DNA of 64,000 bases, from contig JAWKUB010000006.1 of assembly GCA_041398745.1 (NCBI GenBank), positions 558,001-622,000 on the forward strand, given 5' to 3'. Both the position numbers and the translations under genes were made by a program. Below, one piece after another: positions 38,398 through 45,533 of this stretch. The notes under the pieces were generated by a model. The model made no database searches, was not told where the DNA came from, and saw only the letters and a program-made list of their open reading frames with translations. Source of the DNA: JACKHO01 sp041398745 (lineage in GTDB: Bacteria > Planctomycetota > Planctomycetia > Planctomycetales > Planctomycetaceae). The first letter of the stretch is position 1; each line of letters starts with the position of its first letter.

Positions 38398-38468
38398 TGC
38401 CACAATAAGCACAAAAAGACGCGAAGAGATGTGATTCATTTTCGTGGCTTTTTGTGCTTATTGTGGCC
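38398..38468. repeat. MITE-like inverted repeat with near-perfect 27-nt arms
   Basis: The arms at 38399-38425 and 38441-38467 are inverted copies differing at two or three positions; the arm core is CACAATAAGCACAAAAAG. The 15-nt loop is 38426-38440. It sits alone in a 280-nt intergenic gap, without an ORF. It could be a mobile miniature element or a terminator for the propeller gene. Confidence 0.8.
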
Positions 38469-38596
38469 AGTCTCTTCCTAGACCGAATCGGCCTGTGCCA
38501 CCATCCTTGGAAATTGCCTCTAAGAGACTGTTCGCTCAATCGTTACTGTTGTAGTGGGGTCGCATTACGCAGGCGTTTCAAACCGAGGACGTGTTT

Positions 38597-39073
38597 ATGA
38601 ACTGGTTGGGAATGTGGAAGTCTCTGGGAGCCTCTCTACTGGCGATGGTTGTTGTGGTGGGGAGTTGTCAGCAGGCAAATGCAATCGGTTTTCCGCTCTC
38701 TGAATCCAAGGAAGAACTGAAGCTGAAGTATGAGGTCGAGGTCACAGATCACGGCACAGATCGGGTGACAGTGGTCTTCACTCTGGAAGATGAAGGCCGG
38801 ATGAAGCCGCTCGATGAAGTGCAGTTCTATATTCCAGCCCAGGAGAAGAACGCTAATGGCGGCTATTACGCCGATTTGGTGGTTTCCATCGAAATGCGGG
38901 AAATGGAAGACGGCAAACGCAGGGGCCGGGTTCACATTCTGCGCGAACTGGCTGAGCGAGGTGAGATTTGGTTGAACACGCACCACATGGACGGCGAAGT
39001 GACACCGCTGACACGCTGGCACCACATCATTCCGGTGGCGAAACATTTGCCAGAGCCGAAGAAGCAATCGTGA
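38597..39073 (+). CDS. Secreted hypothetical protein, 158 aa
   Basis: The ATG at 38597 follows GAGG by 8 nt. It encodes a signal peptide (SLGASLLAMVVVVGSCQQANA) and a small beta-rich domain with YEVEVTDHGTDRVTVVFTLED and a RWHHIIPVAKHLP end. No family recognised. The GTG at 38591 is an equally open alternative. It is convergent with the membrane protein at 39114. Confidence 0.72.
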   Translation: MNWLGMWKSLGASLLAMVVVVGSCQQANAIGFPLSESKEELKLKYEVEVTDHGTDRVTVVFTLEDEGRMKPLDEVQFYIPAQEKNANGGYYADLVVSIEMREMEDGKRRGRVHILRELAERGEIWLNTHHMDGEVTPLTRWHHIIPVAKHLPEPKKQS

Positions 39074-39113
39074 CCGCCGATGATGCAGTAACACTGTTCT
39101 CTCAAAACCGCAG

Positions 39114-39872
39114 TCAGTGGCGGACAACTTGATAGTCCGGGTTCACTTCGCCATTCGCGAATTGGAAACGCACGGAGTGGTCCCACAGCGCCCCGCACGG
39201 AACGTCAATAGTTGATTCTTCTCTGTTAATGTCCAGGCGATAGCCACATGGCTCATGAACTGGATAAGACATTTTTTTTGCTGGGCTGTAATAGTAGCGG
39301 CGATTGCCTGATTTGATTCCGACAATCACTCTGCCGCCTGACGTGTTCAGTCCCTTAGCCTCTTCCCCGACCAACTCGATTTGCTCTAACTGCAATACAG
39401 CTTCGGCTGCCGTAAAAAACTCCGTTCGGTTACGTTCGACTCGGTACGAAAGAAAGCGGGCTGAAATTGGATTGGCGGCGACCAGGATCAGCGGAAGCGC
39501 GAGCCCCGAAACAGACCAGGCCCACAACTCCTGGCTACTGAGCGCACGTTTCTGCGAATTCCTTGCAATGTATTTGTTCAGCAGCAACAGCAAGAAAGCG
39601 GCGAAAATGGAAGTTTGAATCGCTATCCGGAATCCAAGAACCCTTGGTTGGCATACTTGCTTTGTCCAGTCAACAGCCAGGGAAAACCACCCTTCGAAGA
39701 AAGCCTCTATTAACCACGGCACAATTCTCAGAACGACGATTTCACTGGAATCAACAGCTATCCAAATGGCCTGTACAGCAGCGAGAGCCAACAAGGCGAG
39801 AGGACCGGTAAGACTTGAAATTCGGCTGGACGAGGGGGTAATGACCGAGTCTTCCTGAGGTGCTTGTGGCAT
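39114..39872 (-). CDS. Hypothetical membrane protein, 252 aa
   Basis: Three hydrophobic segments lie in the first 140 residues (LALLALAAVQAIWIA, FAAFLLLLLNKYIA and SVSGLALPLILVAA), followed by a soluble C-terminal domain with TSGGRVIVGIKSGNRRYYYS. No family recognised. It is 17 nt downstream of the FGE-like gene on the same strand, so it may be its transcript partner. Confidence 0.65.
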   Translation of the reverse strand: MPQAPQEDSVITPSSSRISSLTGPLALLALAAVQAIWIAVDSSEIVVLRIVPWLIEAFFEGWFSLAVDWTKQVCQPRVLGFRIAIQTSIFAAFLLLLLNKYIARNSQKRALSSQELWAWSVSGLALPLILVAANPISARFLSYRVERNRTEFFTAAEAVLQLEQIELVGEEAKGLNTSGGRVIVGIKSGNRRYYYSPAKKMSYPVHEPCGYRLDINREESTIDVPCGALWDHSVRFQFANGEVNPDYQVVRH

Positions 39873-39889
39873 GTTTCAGCGACCTCGCG

Positions 39890-40741
39890 TTAATCGACCT
39901 TCGCTTTCACACAACGAAAGCCGATGGCATCATCTTTGCCTGCGTGGTTGAAACCACGGCGGGCGGCGCTGCGGAGATAAACAAACTCGTCTTTCCACGA
40001 TCCGCCTCGGATGACACATGCGTCGCCATTCTTTCGCAGTCGAGGTTTGGCTCCCGTTGTCGCGATTGATTCATAGCTCTCGATAAAGTCGTCCCGGCAG
40101 AACTCCCAGAGGTAGCCATGCATGTCGTACAGGCCCCAGGGGTTTGGTTTGAGGGCGCCGACGGGAGGATCATTCCCGGCGGCGTTTCCGGTGTGCCAGG
40201 CGTAAGGATCGAGCAGAGTGGCTTTCTTGCCTGCGTCATCAGGGCCTTGGGCGGCGTCACCAAAGCTGTAGGCGGTCGTTGTTCCGGCGCGGCAGCAATA
40301 CTCCCATTCCACTTCGGAGGGGAGTCGAATTTCTTCGTCCTCGCCAAGCAAATTGGCCTGCCGCATGAGCTTGGTTGTGCGTTCGCAGAACTCCAGGGCT
40401 TCTGGAAATGTCATCATCTCGACGGAGTTGCGAACTCCTTTCCAGCGGCTGGGATTGTTTCCCATCACTGCTTCGTAAAGATTCTGTGGCACCTCGTACT
40501 TGCCAATGGCAAACGGCTCAGTCAGTGTGATGGTCACCGCTGGCTGCTCCTGCTCAGGTCCCTTTTTGGAACCCAGTTCGAACGTCGCGGGAAACCTCCC
40601 TTTGCCCGGTTCGATGAGCACGAACTCGGCGTCGAACGTTTTCAGGAGCTTCAGCGTCGCGGGAGACACGGCATTACCATCGGCGCAGGCCGTGCTGGCG
40701 AGGACTGTAAACAGAACGAGACCGTAGGCGACCTGTCGCAT
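39890..40741 (-). CDS. Secreted formylglycine-generating-enzyme (SUMF1)-like domain protein
   Basis: A 283-residue protein with a signal peptide (start MRQVAYGLVLF, ATG at 40741). The FGE-sulfatase domain features appear in order: GKYEVPQNLYEAVMGNNPSRW, RLPSEVEWEYCCRAG, NPWGLYDMHGYLWEFCRD, RGGSW and GFRCVK. I cannot assign the pair of active-site Cys residues that true FGE enzymes use, so it may be a structural relative rather than the sulfatase-maturing enzyme. It follows rho by 23 nt on the same strand. Confidence 0.88.
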   Translation of the reverse strand: MRQVAYGLVLFTVLASTACADGNAVSPATLKLLKTFDAEFVLIEPGKGRFPATFELGSKKGPEQEQPAVTITLTEPFAIGKYEVPQNLYEAVMGNNPSRWKGVRNSVEMMTFPEALEFCERTTKLMRQANLLGEDEEIRLPSEVEWEYCCRAGTTTAYSFGDAAQGPDDAGKKATLLDPYAWHTGNAAGNDPPVGALKPNPWGLYDMHGYLWEFCRDDFIESYESIATTGAKPRLRKNGDACVIRGGSWKDEFVYLRSAARRGFNHAGKDDAIGFRCVKAKVD

Positions 40742-40764
40742 AGCGAAACCTGTCAGGAGCTCTC

Positions 40765-42162
40765 TCAACCGAGATTCATGGAATTCAAAAACTCTTCGTT
40801 CGTCTTGGTTCGTCGAATACGGTTGGTGAGCAGTTCCATCGCTTCGACGGGATTCATGTCGTTAAGAACACGACGCAGAATCCAGACGCGTTTGAGTTCT
40901 TCTTCGGACATCAGCAGTTCTTCACGCCGCGTACCGGACTTGTTGACGTCAATCGCGGGCCAAATGCGTTTCTCAACCATGCGGCGGTCGAGGTGCAGTT
41001 CGGTGTTACCGGTTCCTTTGAACTCTTCGAAAATAACCTCATCCATTCGCGACCCGGTATCGACCAGAGCGGTCGCGATGATGGTCAAACTGCCACCTTC
41101 TTCCACGCAACGGGCCGCACCAAAGAAACGCTTTGGGTGCTGCAGCGCGTTGGCATCAACACCGCCAGAAAGAATCTTGCCGGAGTTTGGGCACTCAGTA
41201 TTGAAGGCACGAGCCAGGCGGGTAATGGAGTCGAGGAAAATGACGACGTCCCGGCCATACTCGACCATCCTTTTGGCCTTTTCGATGACCATTTCCGACA
41301 CCTGAATGTGTCGGCTGGGTGGCTCGTCGAACGTGCTGGAAATGACTTCGCAGTTCTCCCCCTTCACCTGCCGCTCCATTTCCGTGACCTCTTCAGGTCG
41401 TTCGTCAATGAGCAGCATGATGACGTAACAGTCGGGATGATTTGCCAGGACAGCTTTCGCCAGTCGCTGAAGCAGCACGGTCTTACCAGCACGTGGCGGC
41501 GAGACAATAAGTCCGCGCTGACCGAATCCGATGGGCGCAACAATATCGACAATTCGGGTGCTGAGTTCGTCGGGATCGGCACTGAGTTGCAACCGGTCTT
41601 TAGGATGCAGTGGTGTCAGGTCATCAAACGGAACCTTTTCCGAGAGCATGTTCGGATCTTGTCCGTTAATCGCCTCGACCCGTAATAGGGCGAAGTACCG
41701 CTCGTTTTCTTTGGGTGGCCGAATGGTTCCTGCAACGGTCGCTCCGGTTCGCAGTCCGAAACGACGGATTTGACTGGGCGAAACATAAATGTCATCGGGA
41801 CAGGGGAGGTAGTGGTAGTCGGGGCTGCGGAGGAATCCGAAACCGTCTGGCAGAATTTCGAGCGTCCCCTGACCGAACATGAGGCCAGCGAGCTTCGTCT
41901 GCTCTTTCAGGATTCGGAAAATCAAATCCTGCTTCTTCAGACCGGCATAGTCGGTAATGTTTTCTGACCGGGCGAGCTCGATGAGCTCTTTCATGGTCAT
42001 CCGCTGCAGTGCCGCGATGTTGATTTCACCATGCTTGGCGTCTTCGTAGCGAGACTCGGAGGGATCGTAAATCGGGGATGATTCCACGGAGGATTCTTTG
42101 AACTTGTGCGCGGCACCGTCGCCAGAAGGGCGACCGGTCGTTGATGTGTCTGGTTTGGCCAT
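40765..42162 (-). CDS. rho: Transcription termination factor Rho
   Basis: A 465-residue RNA-dependent hexameric ATPase that ends transcription. In order: a variable acidic N-terminus, the Rho N-domain beginning MTMKELIELARSENITDY, the RNA-binding cold-shock-like domain (GFGFLRSPDYHYLPCPDDIYV), and the ATPase core. Walker A is SPPRAGKTVLLQ near residues 215-225, Walker B is VVIFLDSITRLARAFN, and the R-loop/Q-loop region contains the GGVDANALQHPKRFFGAARC block. Length is normal. It lies 56 nt downstream of coaE, and the FGE-like gene follows. Confidence 0.97.
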   Translation of the reverse strand: MAKPDTSTTGRPSGDGAAHKFKESSVESSPIYDPSESRYEDAKHGEINIAALQRMTMKELIELARSENITDYAGLKKQDLIFRILKEQTKLAGLMFGQGTLEILPDGFGFLRSPDYHYLPCPDDIYVSPSQIRRFGLRTGATVAGTIRPPKENERYFALLRVEAINGQDPNMLSEKVPFDDLTPLHPKDRLQLSADPDELSTRIVDIVAPIGFGQRGLIVSPPRAGKTVLLQRLAKAVLANHPDCYVIMLLIDERPEEVTEMERQVKGENCEVISSTFDEPPSRHIQVSEMVIEKAKRMVEYGRDVVIFLDSITRLARAFNTECPNSGKILSGGVDANALQHPKRFFGAARCVEEGGSLTIIATALVDTGSRMDEVIFEEFKGTGNTELHLDRRMVEKRIWPAIDVNKSGTRREELLMSEEELKRVWILRRVLNDMNPVEAMELLTNRIRRTKTNEEFLNSMNLG

Positions 42163-42218
42163 GATGACCTCAATTCAATGGAAATGACTATGGGGAGGGA
42201 GTGCAGTAGGAATGGTGT

Positions 42219-42884
42219 TTAAATGGCTGACGTGCCAACTTCGACAGGCTGATTCAGGGATGACGGGGAAATGAAACTCTGGATGTATTGACTCAACTCC
42301 CGGGCGGCTGCTTCAACGGTACCGGAATTATCGATCACGACGTGCGAGCGATTGCGTTTATCATCGAGGGGGAGTTGACTTGCTTCGCGTCGAGTAAGTT
42401 CGGCTTCATCCCATCCGCGTCCGGCCACCCGCTGCAGGCGAAGTTCTCGCGGCACTTCGACGAACGCAATGACATCACACACATCCTGCCAGCCCGCCTC
42501 CAGCAGGACCGGAGCATCGAGCAGAATTACGTCGCATTCGCCGGTGGTTTCCAGGCGTTCGATTTCATGCAAGTGCTGCGACCGAATCCAGGGATGAACG
42601 ATGGAATTCAACTCGGCACGGTTCTGCGTCGCCTCAGGAGATTCACCAAACACAAGGTTCGCGAGGAATTTGCGATCGACTTCGCCATTGGGGCCGACAA
42701 CCTGCTCGCCAAATGTTTCTTTCAGTCGTCGCTGAATAGCAGGTTGTTTCAAAGCCCGATGTCCCGTTTCGTCAGCCCGAATGACCACACCGCGCATAGC
42801 GGCAGCCACAGCATCGGCTACGGCACTTTTTCCGGAACCGACGCCACCAACAAGGCCGACCAGAGGGACGGACCGATGAGGCAT
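42219..42884 (-). CDS. coaE: Dephospho-CoA kinase
   Basis: A 221-residue P-loop enzyme catalysing the last step of CoA synthesis. Walker A is GGVGSGKS (residues 13-20). The substrate region contains ADETGHRALKQPA and the conserved LDAPVLLEAGWQDVCD. It is about 15 residues longer than usual at the C-terminus (ending PSSLNQPVEVGTSAI). The start is the ATG at 42884. It is the first gene of the minus-strand group coaE-rho-FGE-like. A possible promoter is listed separately. Confidence 0.95.
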   Translation of the reverse strand: MPHRSVPLVGLVGGVGSGKSAVADAVAAAMRGVVIRADETGHRALKQPAIQRRLKETFGEQVVGPNGEVDRKFLANLVFGESPEATQNRAELNSIVHPWIRSQHLHEIERLETTGECDVILLDAPVLLEAGWQDVCDVIAFVEVPRELRLQRVAGRGWDEAELTRREASQLPLDDKRNRSHVVIDNSGTVEAAARELSQYIQSFISPSSLNQPVEVGTSAI

Positions 42885-43068
42885 GGGAGTGAGGATTGTT
42901 GAAAGTGGAATGGGCTTAGAAATGGCCTACCACAGGTAAAACGGACAGGACTTCTCCACATTCTTCAGCGAATATCAAAGAAGTTTTTCAGGGGGGCCTC
43001 CTGGACTCAGCTCCGCAAGTACCAACCTCATGCGGGCACCATTTCAGAATCTGGCGCGGAACGTCGTG

Positions 43069-43100
43069 TCTATAGTCGCGCACGTAACGGCGTTTGTCAA
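43069..43100 (-). promoter_or_regulatory. Possible promoter for coaE-rho
   Basis: Reading the minus strand, TTGACA (43100-43095) is a perfect -35 box and TATAGA (43074-43069) a fair -10 box, but the 20-nt spacer is longer than usual. The leader to the coaE ATG would be about 175 nt. Weak call because of the spacing. Confidence 0.3.
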
Positions 43101-43207
43101 CAATTGAAGCCTCGACTAAGTCGATTTTGTCTGTATTGTTGGAATGGGAGATGGAGTAGCCGAACAGACGAAAATCGTCGATAATCCCCCAACGCGGCGG
43201 TTAAACT

Positions 43208-43241
43208 GGCCGTATTGCGTGTATCGGATTTGAATACGGCC
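43208..43241. promoter_or_regulatory. Perfect 9-bp inverted repeat upstream of the 139-aa membrane protein
   Basis: The arms GGCCGTATT (43208-43216) and AATACGGCC (43233-43241) are perfectly complementary with a 16-nt loop and end 30 nt before the ATG at 43272. It could be an operator or an mRNA hairpin masking the start region. Confidence 0.5.
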
Positions 43242-43271
43242 CCACCCCGCTCAGGACTTGGCCCTGCAGAG

Positions 43272-43691
43272 ATGACACATCAATTCGACGTTAAACCGAA
43301 TCGTCGAAGTGGTTCGCTACTTGCGTCCACCATCATCCTGTTTGTTGGCAGCATTGCGGCCGCAATCCTGTTCGGATCTGTTGGTGAGAGCTTTTCGGTC
43401 GGCCTGATTGCATTTGGAGTTGGAATTGCCCTGATTGTCGTTTTTCTGATTTCGGCGACGCTTTGGGCCATTCCTTCTGTCGGTGAGTCGATTTCCTGGA
43501 TCATTACGCGCCACCGGCAGGACGAACTCAATTACTCGCCGGGCCCTCGCGAAACAAAACAGCACGATTCCCGGTTTGGCACACGCACTCCACCCACGGT
43601 TGACGAGGTTCGGGACATCAAAGCGGGCAGCAACAACTGGGTTCCCGCCGCCGGACGGAAAGATAAGTCGCCGCCAGGGCAGCAGCGATAG
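43272..43691 (+). CDS. Small membrane protein, 139 aa
   Basis: The ATG at 43272 gives MTHQFDVKPNRRSG, then two membrane segments (LLASTIILFVGSIAAAILFG and GLIAFGVGIALIVVFLISATLWA). A hydrophilic tail rich in Arg, Pro and Gly follows, including GTRTPPTVDEV. No family recognised. The ORF is open to 43215, but that part overlaps the inverted repeat and is not protein-like. It is convergent with aroA across a repeat arm. Confidence 0.65.
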   Translation: MTHQFDVKPNRRSGSLLASTIILFVGSIAAAILFGSVGESFSVGLIAFGVGIALIVVFLISATLWAIPSVGESISWIITRHRQDELNYSPGPRETKQHDSRFGTRTPPTVDEVRDIKAGSNNWVPAAGRKDKSPPGQQR

Positions 43692-43708
43692 AAGCAGGTT
43701 CAGCACCC

Positions 43709-43733
43709 GGTGGCACAGACATTCCTGTCTGTG
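43709..43733. repeat. Single arm of the REP-like palindrome
   Basis: These 25 nt match the left arm of the element at 34723-34747. The core CACAGACA-TTCC-TGTCTGTG forms an 8-bp hairpin. It lies between the convergent stops at 43691 and 43765 and could act as a bidirectional terminator-like structure. Confidence 0.8.
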
Positions 43734-43764
43734 AATGCAGGTCATTCTGAAAATTATCACCTGA

Positions 43765-45120
43765 TTATGCGTTGGATTCGTAAACGCGCGTCCCACACAG
43801 CTTCGACAAATCGTCAAAGTACTCCGGGTACGTTTTGCGGGTGCAACCGGGATCGGAAATTGTCACACCTGCGTGACGCAGTCCGATGAGGGCAAAGCTC
43901 ATGGCCATGCGGTGGTCGTCGTATGTTTCAATGGTCGCCGGATGCATCGGACCGGGAAGAATGGTCATGCCATCATCGAATTCTTCGACCTGTAAACCGA
44001 GTCGCCGCAATTCATCGACGACCGCCGTCACACGGTTGGTTTCTTTCAGTCGCATATGAGCCACGTTGCGAATGCGGGTTGGTCCCTCGGCGAACGGGGC
44101 GACACACGCCAGCGTTTGAGCGGTATCGCTGATGGCATTCATGTCGATATCAATACCCCGCAACGCTCTTCCCTGCACCGTTGTGAAGTTGTCTCCCCAC
44201 GTGACCTCGCAGCCCATTTGTTCGAGTGCCTCAACGAAATGAATGTCTCCCTGCAGGGCATTCCGCGACAGGCCGGTGACGGTAACGCAGCCGCCTGTAA
44301 TGGCCGCCGCTGCGAAGAAGTAGCTCGCAGCAGAGGCATCGGGCTCAATTGCCAGTTCGCGGCCGGTGTAGGTCTGATTGAGGATTTGAAATGTGTTCGT
44401 TTCCGGTTCGCTGATGTGTGCTCCAAACTGCCGCATGATTTCAAGGGTCATGTCGACATACGGACGGGAAACGAGTTCGCCCTGGACTTTCAGGCAGACA
44501 GCCTCGCGTGCCGCTGGAGCGGCCATGAGCAGTGCGCTGAGATATTGACTGGAGAGATTCCCCCCAACTTCCAGGTCACCACCGGGCAATCCTTTCGTTT
44601 TGATGAGCACTGGTGGGCAGGAATTCCCGAGGATGCAGGATGCTGTGACGCCGGCACGGCTCAGCGACTCGACGAGCGGACCAATGGGGCGTTCACGCAT
44701 GCGGGCATTGCCGTCCAGTTCGTAACGCCCATTACCGGTCGCACAGAGCGCCGTGAGGAACCGAATACTGGTGCCGCTGTTTTCGCAGTAGAGCTTCGCA
44801 TTGGTTTCGGAAATTCTTCCGCCGCAGCCGCTGACGGTCATGGTCTTGTTGGCGGCATCATGCTCGACGGCAATGCCCAGCCGCTGCAGGCTGTCGACCA
44901 TAACTTCCGTGTCCTGGCTGGCGAGAACACCAGTCAGGTGGCTTTGCCCCGTAGCCAGTGCCGCAATAATCAGGGCACGATTGGTCAGGCTCTTTGATCC
45001 CGGTGGTTGGATTTCTCCAGAGACAGGACCATTAACAGGCAAAATGCGATACGAACTGGAACTCGACAAGAGACGACCTGGGCAACAACAGCAATAAACA
45101 GGAACAGGCAAGTCGGGCAA
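43765..45120 (-). CDS. aroA: 3-phosphoshikimate 1-carboxyvinyltransferase (EPSP synthase)
   Basis: Shikimate pathway enzyme joining shikimate-3-phosphate and PEP. The N-terminal signature is PPGSKSLTNRALIIAAL, and the substrate loop is YCENSGTSIRFLTALCATGN. Conserved features continue with NARMRERPIGPL, EPDASAASYFFAAAA, HMRLKETNR and DDHRMAMSFAL. Every in-frame start candidate is TTG; no ATG exists before the signature. The first TTG (45120) gives a Cys-rich N-terminus (YCCCCPG) of doubtful value, and a TTG about 18 codons later, just before SSSSSYRILPV, is a better-looking start. Length is normal either way. Confidence 0.94.
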   Translation of the reverse strand: MPDLPVPVYCCCCPGRLLSSSSSYRILPVNGPVSGEIQPPGSKSLTNRALIIAALATGQSHLTGVLASQDTEVMVDSLQRLGIAVEHDAANKTMTVSGCGGRISETNAKLYCENSGTSIRFLTALCATGNGRYELDGNARMRERPIGPLVESLSRAGVTASCILGNSCPPVLIKTKGLPGGDLEVGGNLSSQYLSALLMAAPAAREAVCLKVQGELVSRPYVDMTLEIMRQFGAHISEPETNTFQILNQTYTGRELAIEPDASAASYFFAAAAITGGCVTVTGLSRNALQGDIHFVEALEQMGCEVTWGDNFTTVQGRALRGIDIDMNAISDTAQTLACVAPFAEGPTRIRNVAHMRLKETNRVTAVVDELRRLGLQVEEFDDGMTILPGPMHPATIETYDDHRMAMSFALIGLRHAGVTISDPGCTRKTYPEYFDDLSKLCGTRVYESNA

Positions 45121-45533
45121 AAGGTCATGCCACTTCGCCCCGCGAACAGGTTTCTAGCATAGCGGGGGAGGACTCACAACAAACGTCACTCGCTGCTCCC
45201 CAAACTCAGTTCAGGACGCTGGTTGCAAACTTTCGAAAAGGCATGTGGAAACTCGCAGCGGGTATGCGTTTTAGACATATACCCTTCGACTGAGTGTCCG
45301 TTGTCCCGTCACAATTCACCCGAGACAATTGTGGCGGGCGCGGCGCACTTGGGCTCATTCATTTCCCGTTGTCCACAATTCATCGTACTTCAACCGGCAG
45401 CAAACGCTCCTGCGCTCAACGTCTGCGCAGGCTATCAGGAACTATTCAAACCCAACGGACGATGTGCCTCACTCATGCGCAAGTTTACGTGGTTTTAATA
45501 CGGCTTCGATGAATTTTGCCTCCGGGAGAAAAG
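45121..45533. other. 413-nt leader/intergenic region before the FtsK-like gene, with direct and inverted repeats
   Basis: It contains a 12-bp inverted repeat with one mismatch (45305-45316 and 45327-45338, 10-nt loop). It also has two direct copies of CCGTTGTCC...ACAATTCA (45298-45318 with a 4-nt insert, and 45366-45382). Several short ORFs look random. No Esx/WXG100-like small gene is present. A strong ribosome site (GGGAG) precedes the ATG at 45534. Confidence 0.6.
45298..45382. promoter_or_regulatory. Repeat cluster, possible operator of the FtsK-like gene
   Basis: Two related direct repeats about 68 nt apart, the first overlapping a 12-bp imperfect palindrome (45305-45338). The arrangement is typical of a regulator-binding site. 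No known regulator motif recognised; the assignment is inference from symmetry and position 150-235 nt before the start codon. Confidence 0.4.

Larger units (their letters stand above)
42885..43271. other. 387-nt divergent intergenic region with palindromes
   Basis: This region separates coaE (minus) from the small membrane protein (plus). It contains a candidate minus-strand promoter (43069-43100), a 13-bp palindrome TCGACTAAGTCGA (43112-43124), and an inverted repeat at 43208-43241. No tRNA or ORF of note was seen. Confidence 0.6.

Noticed and set aside
40118..41305. Plus-strand ORF of 395 codons over the FGE-like and rho genes
   Set aside because: Both minus-strand genes have full family signatures, so the plus frame is a shadow.
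45223..45498. 91-codon plus-strand ORF before the FtsK-like gene, tested as an Esx/WXG100 candidate
   Set aside because: It has no W-x-G motif, no helical hairpin pattern and no ribosome site.
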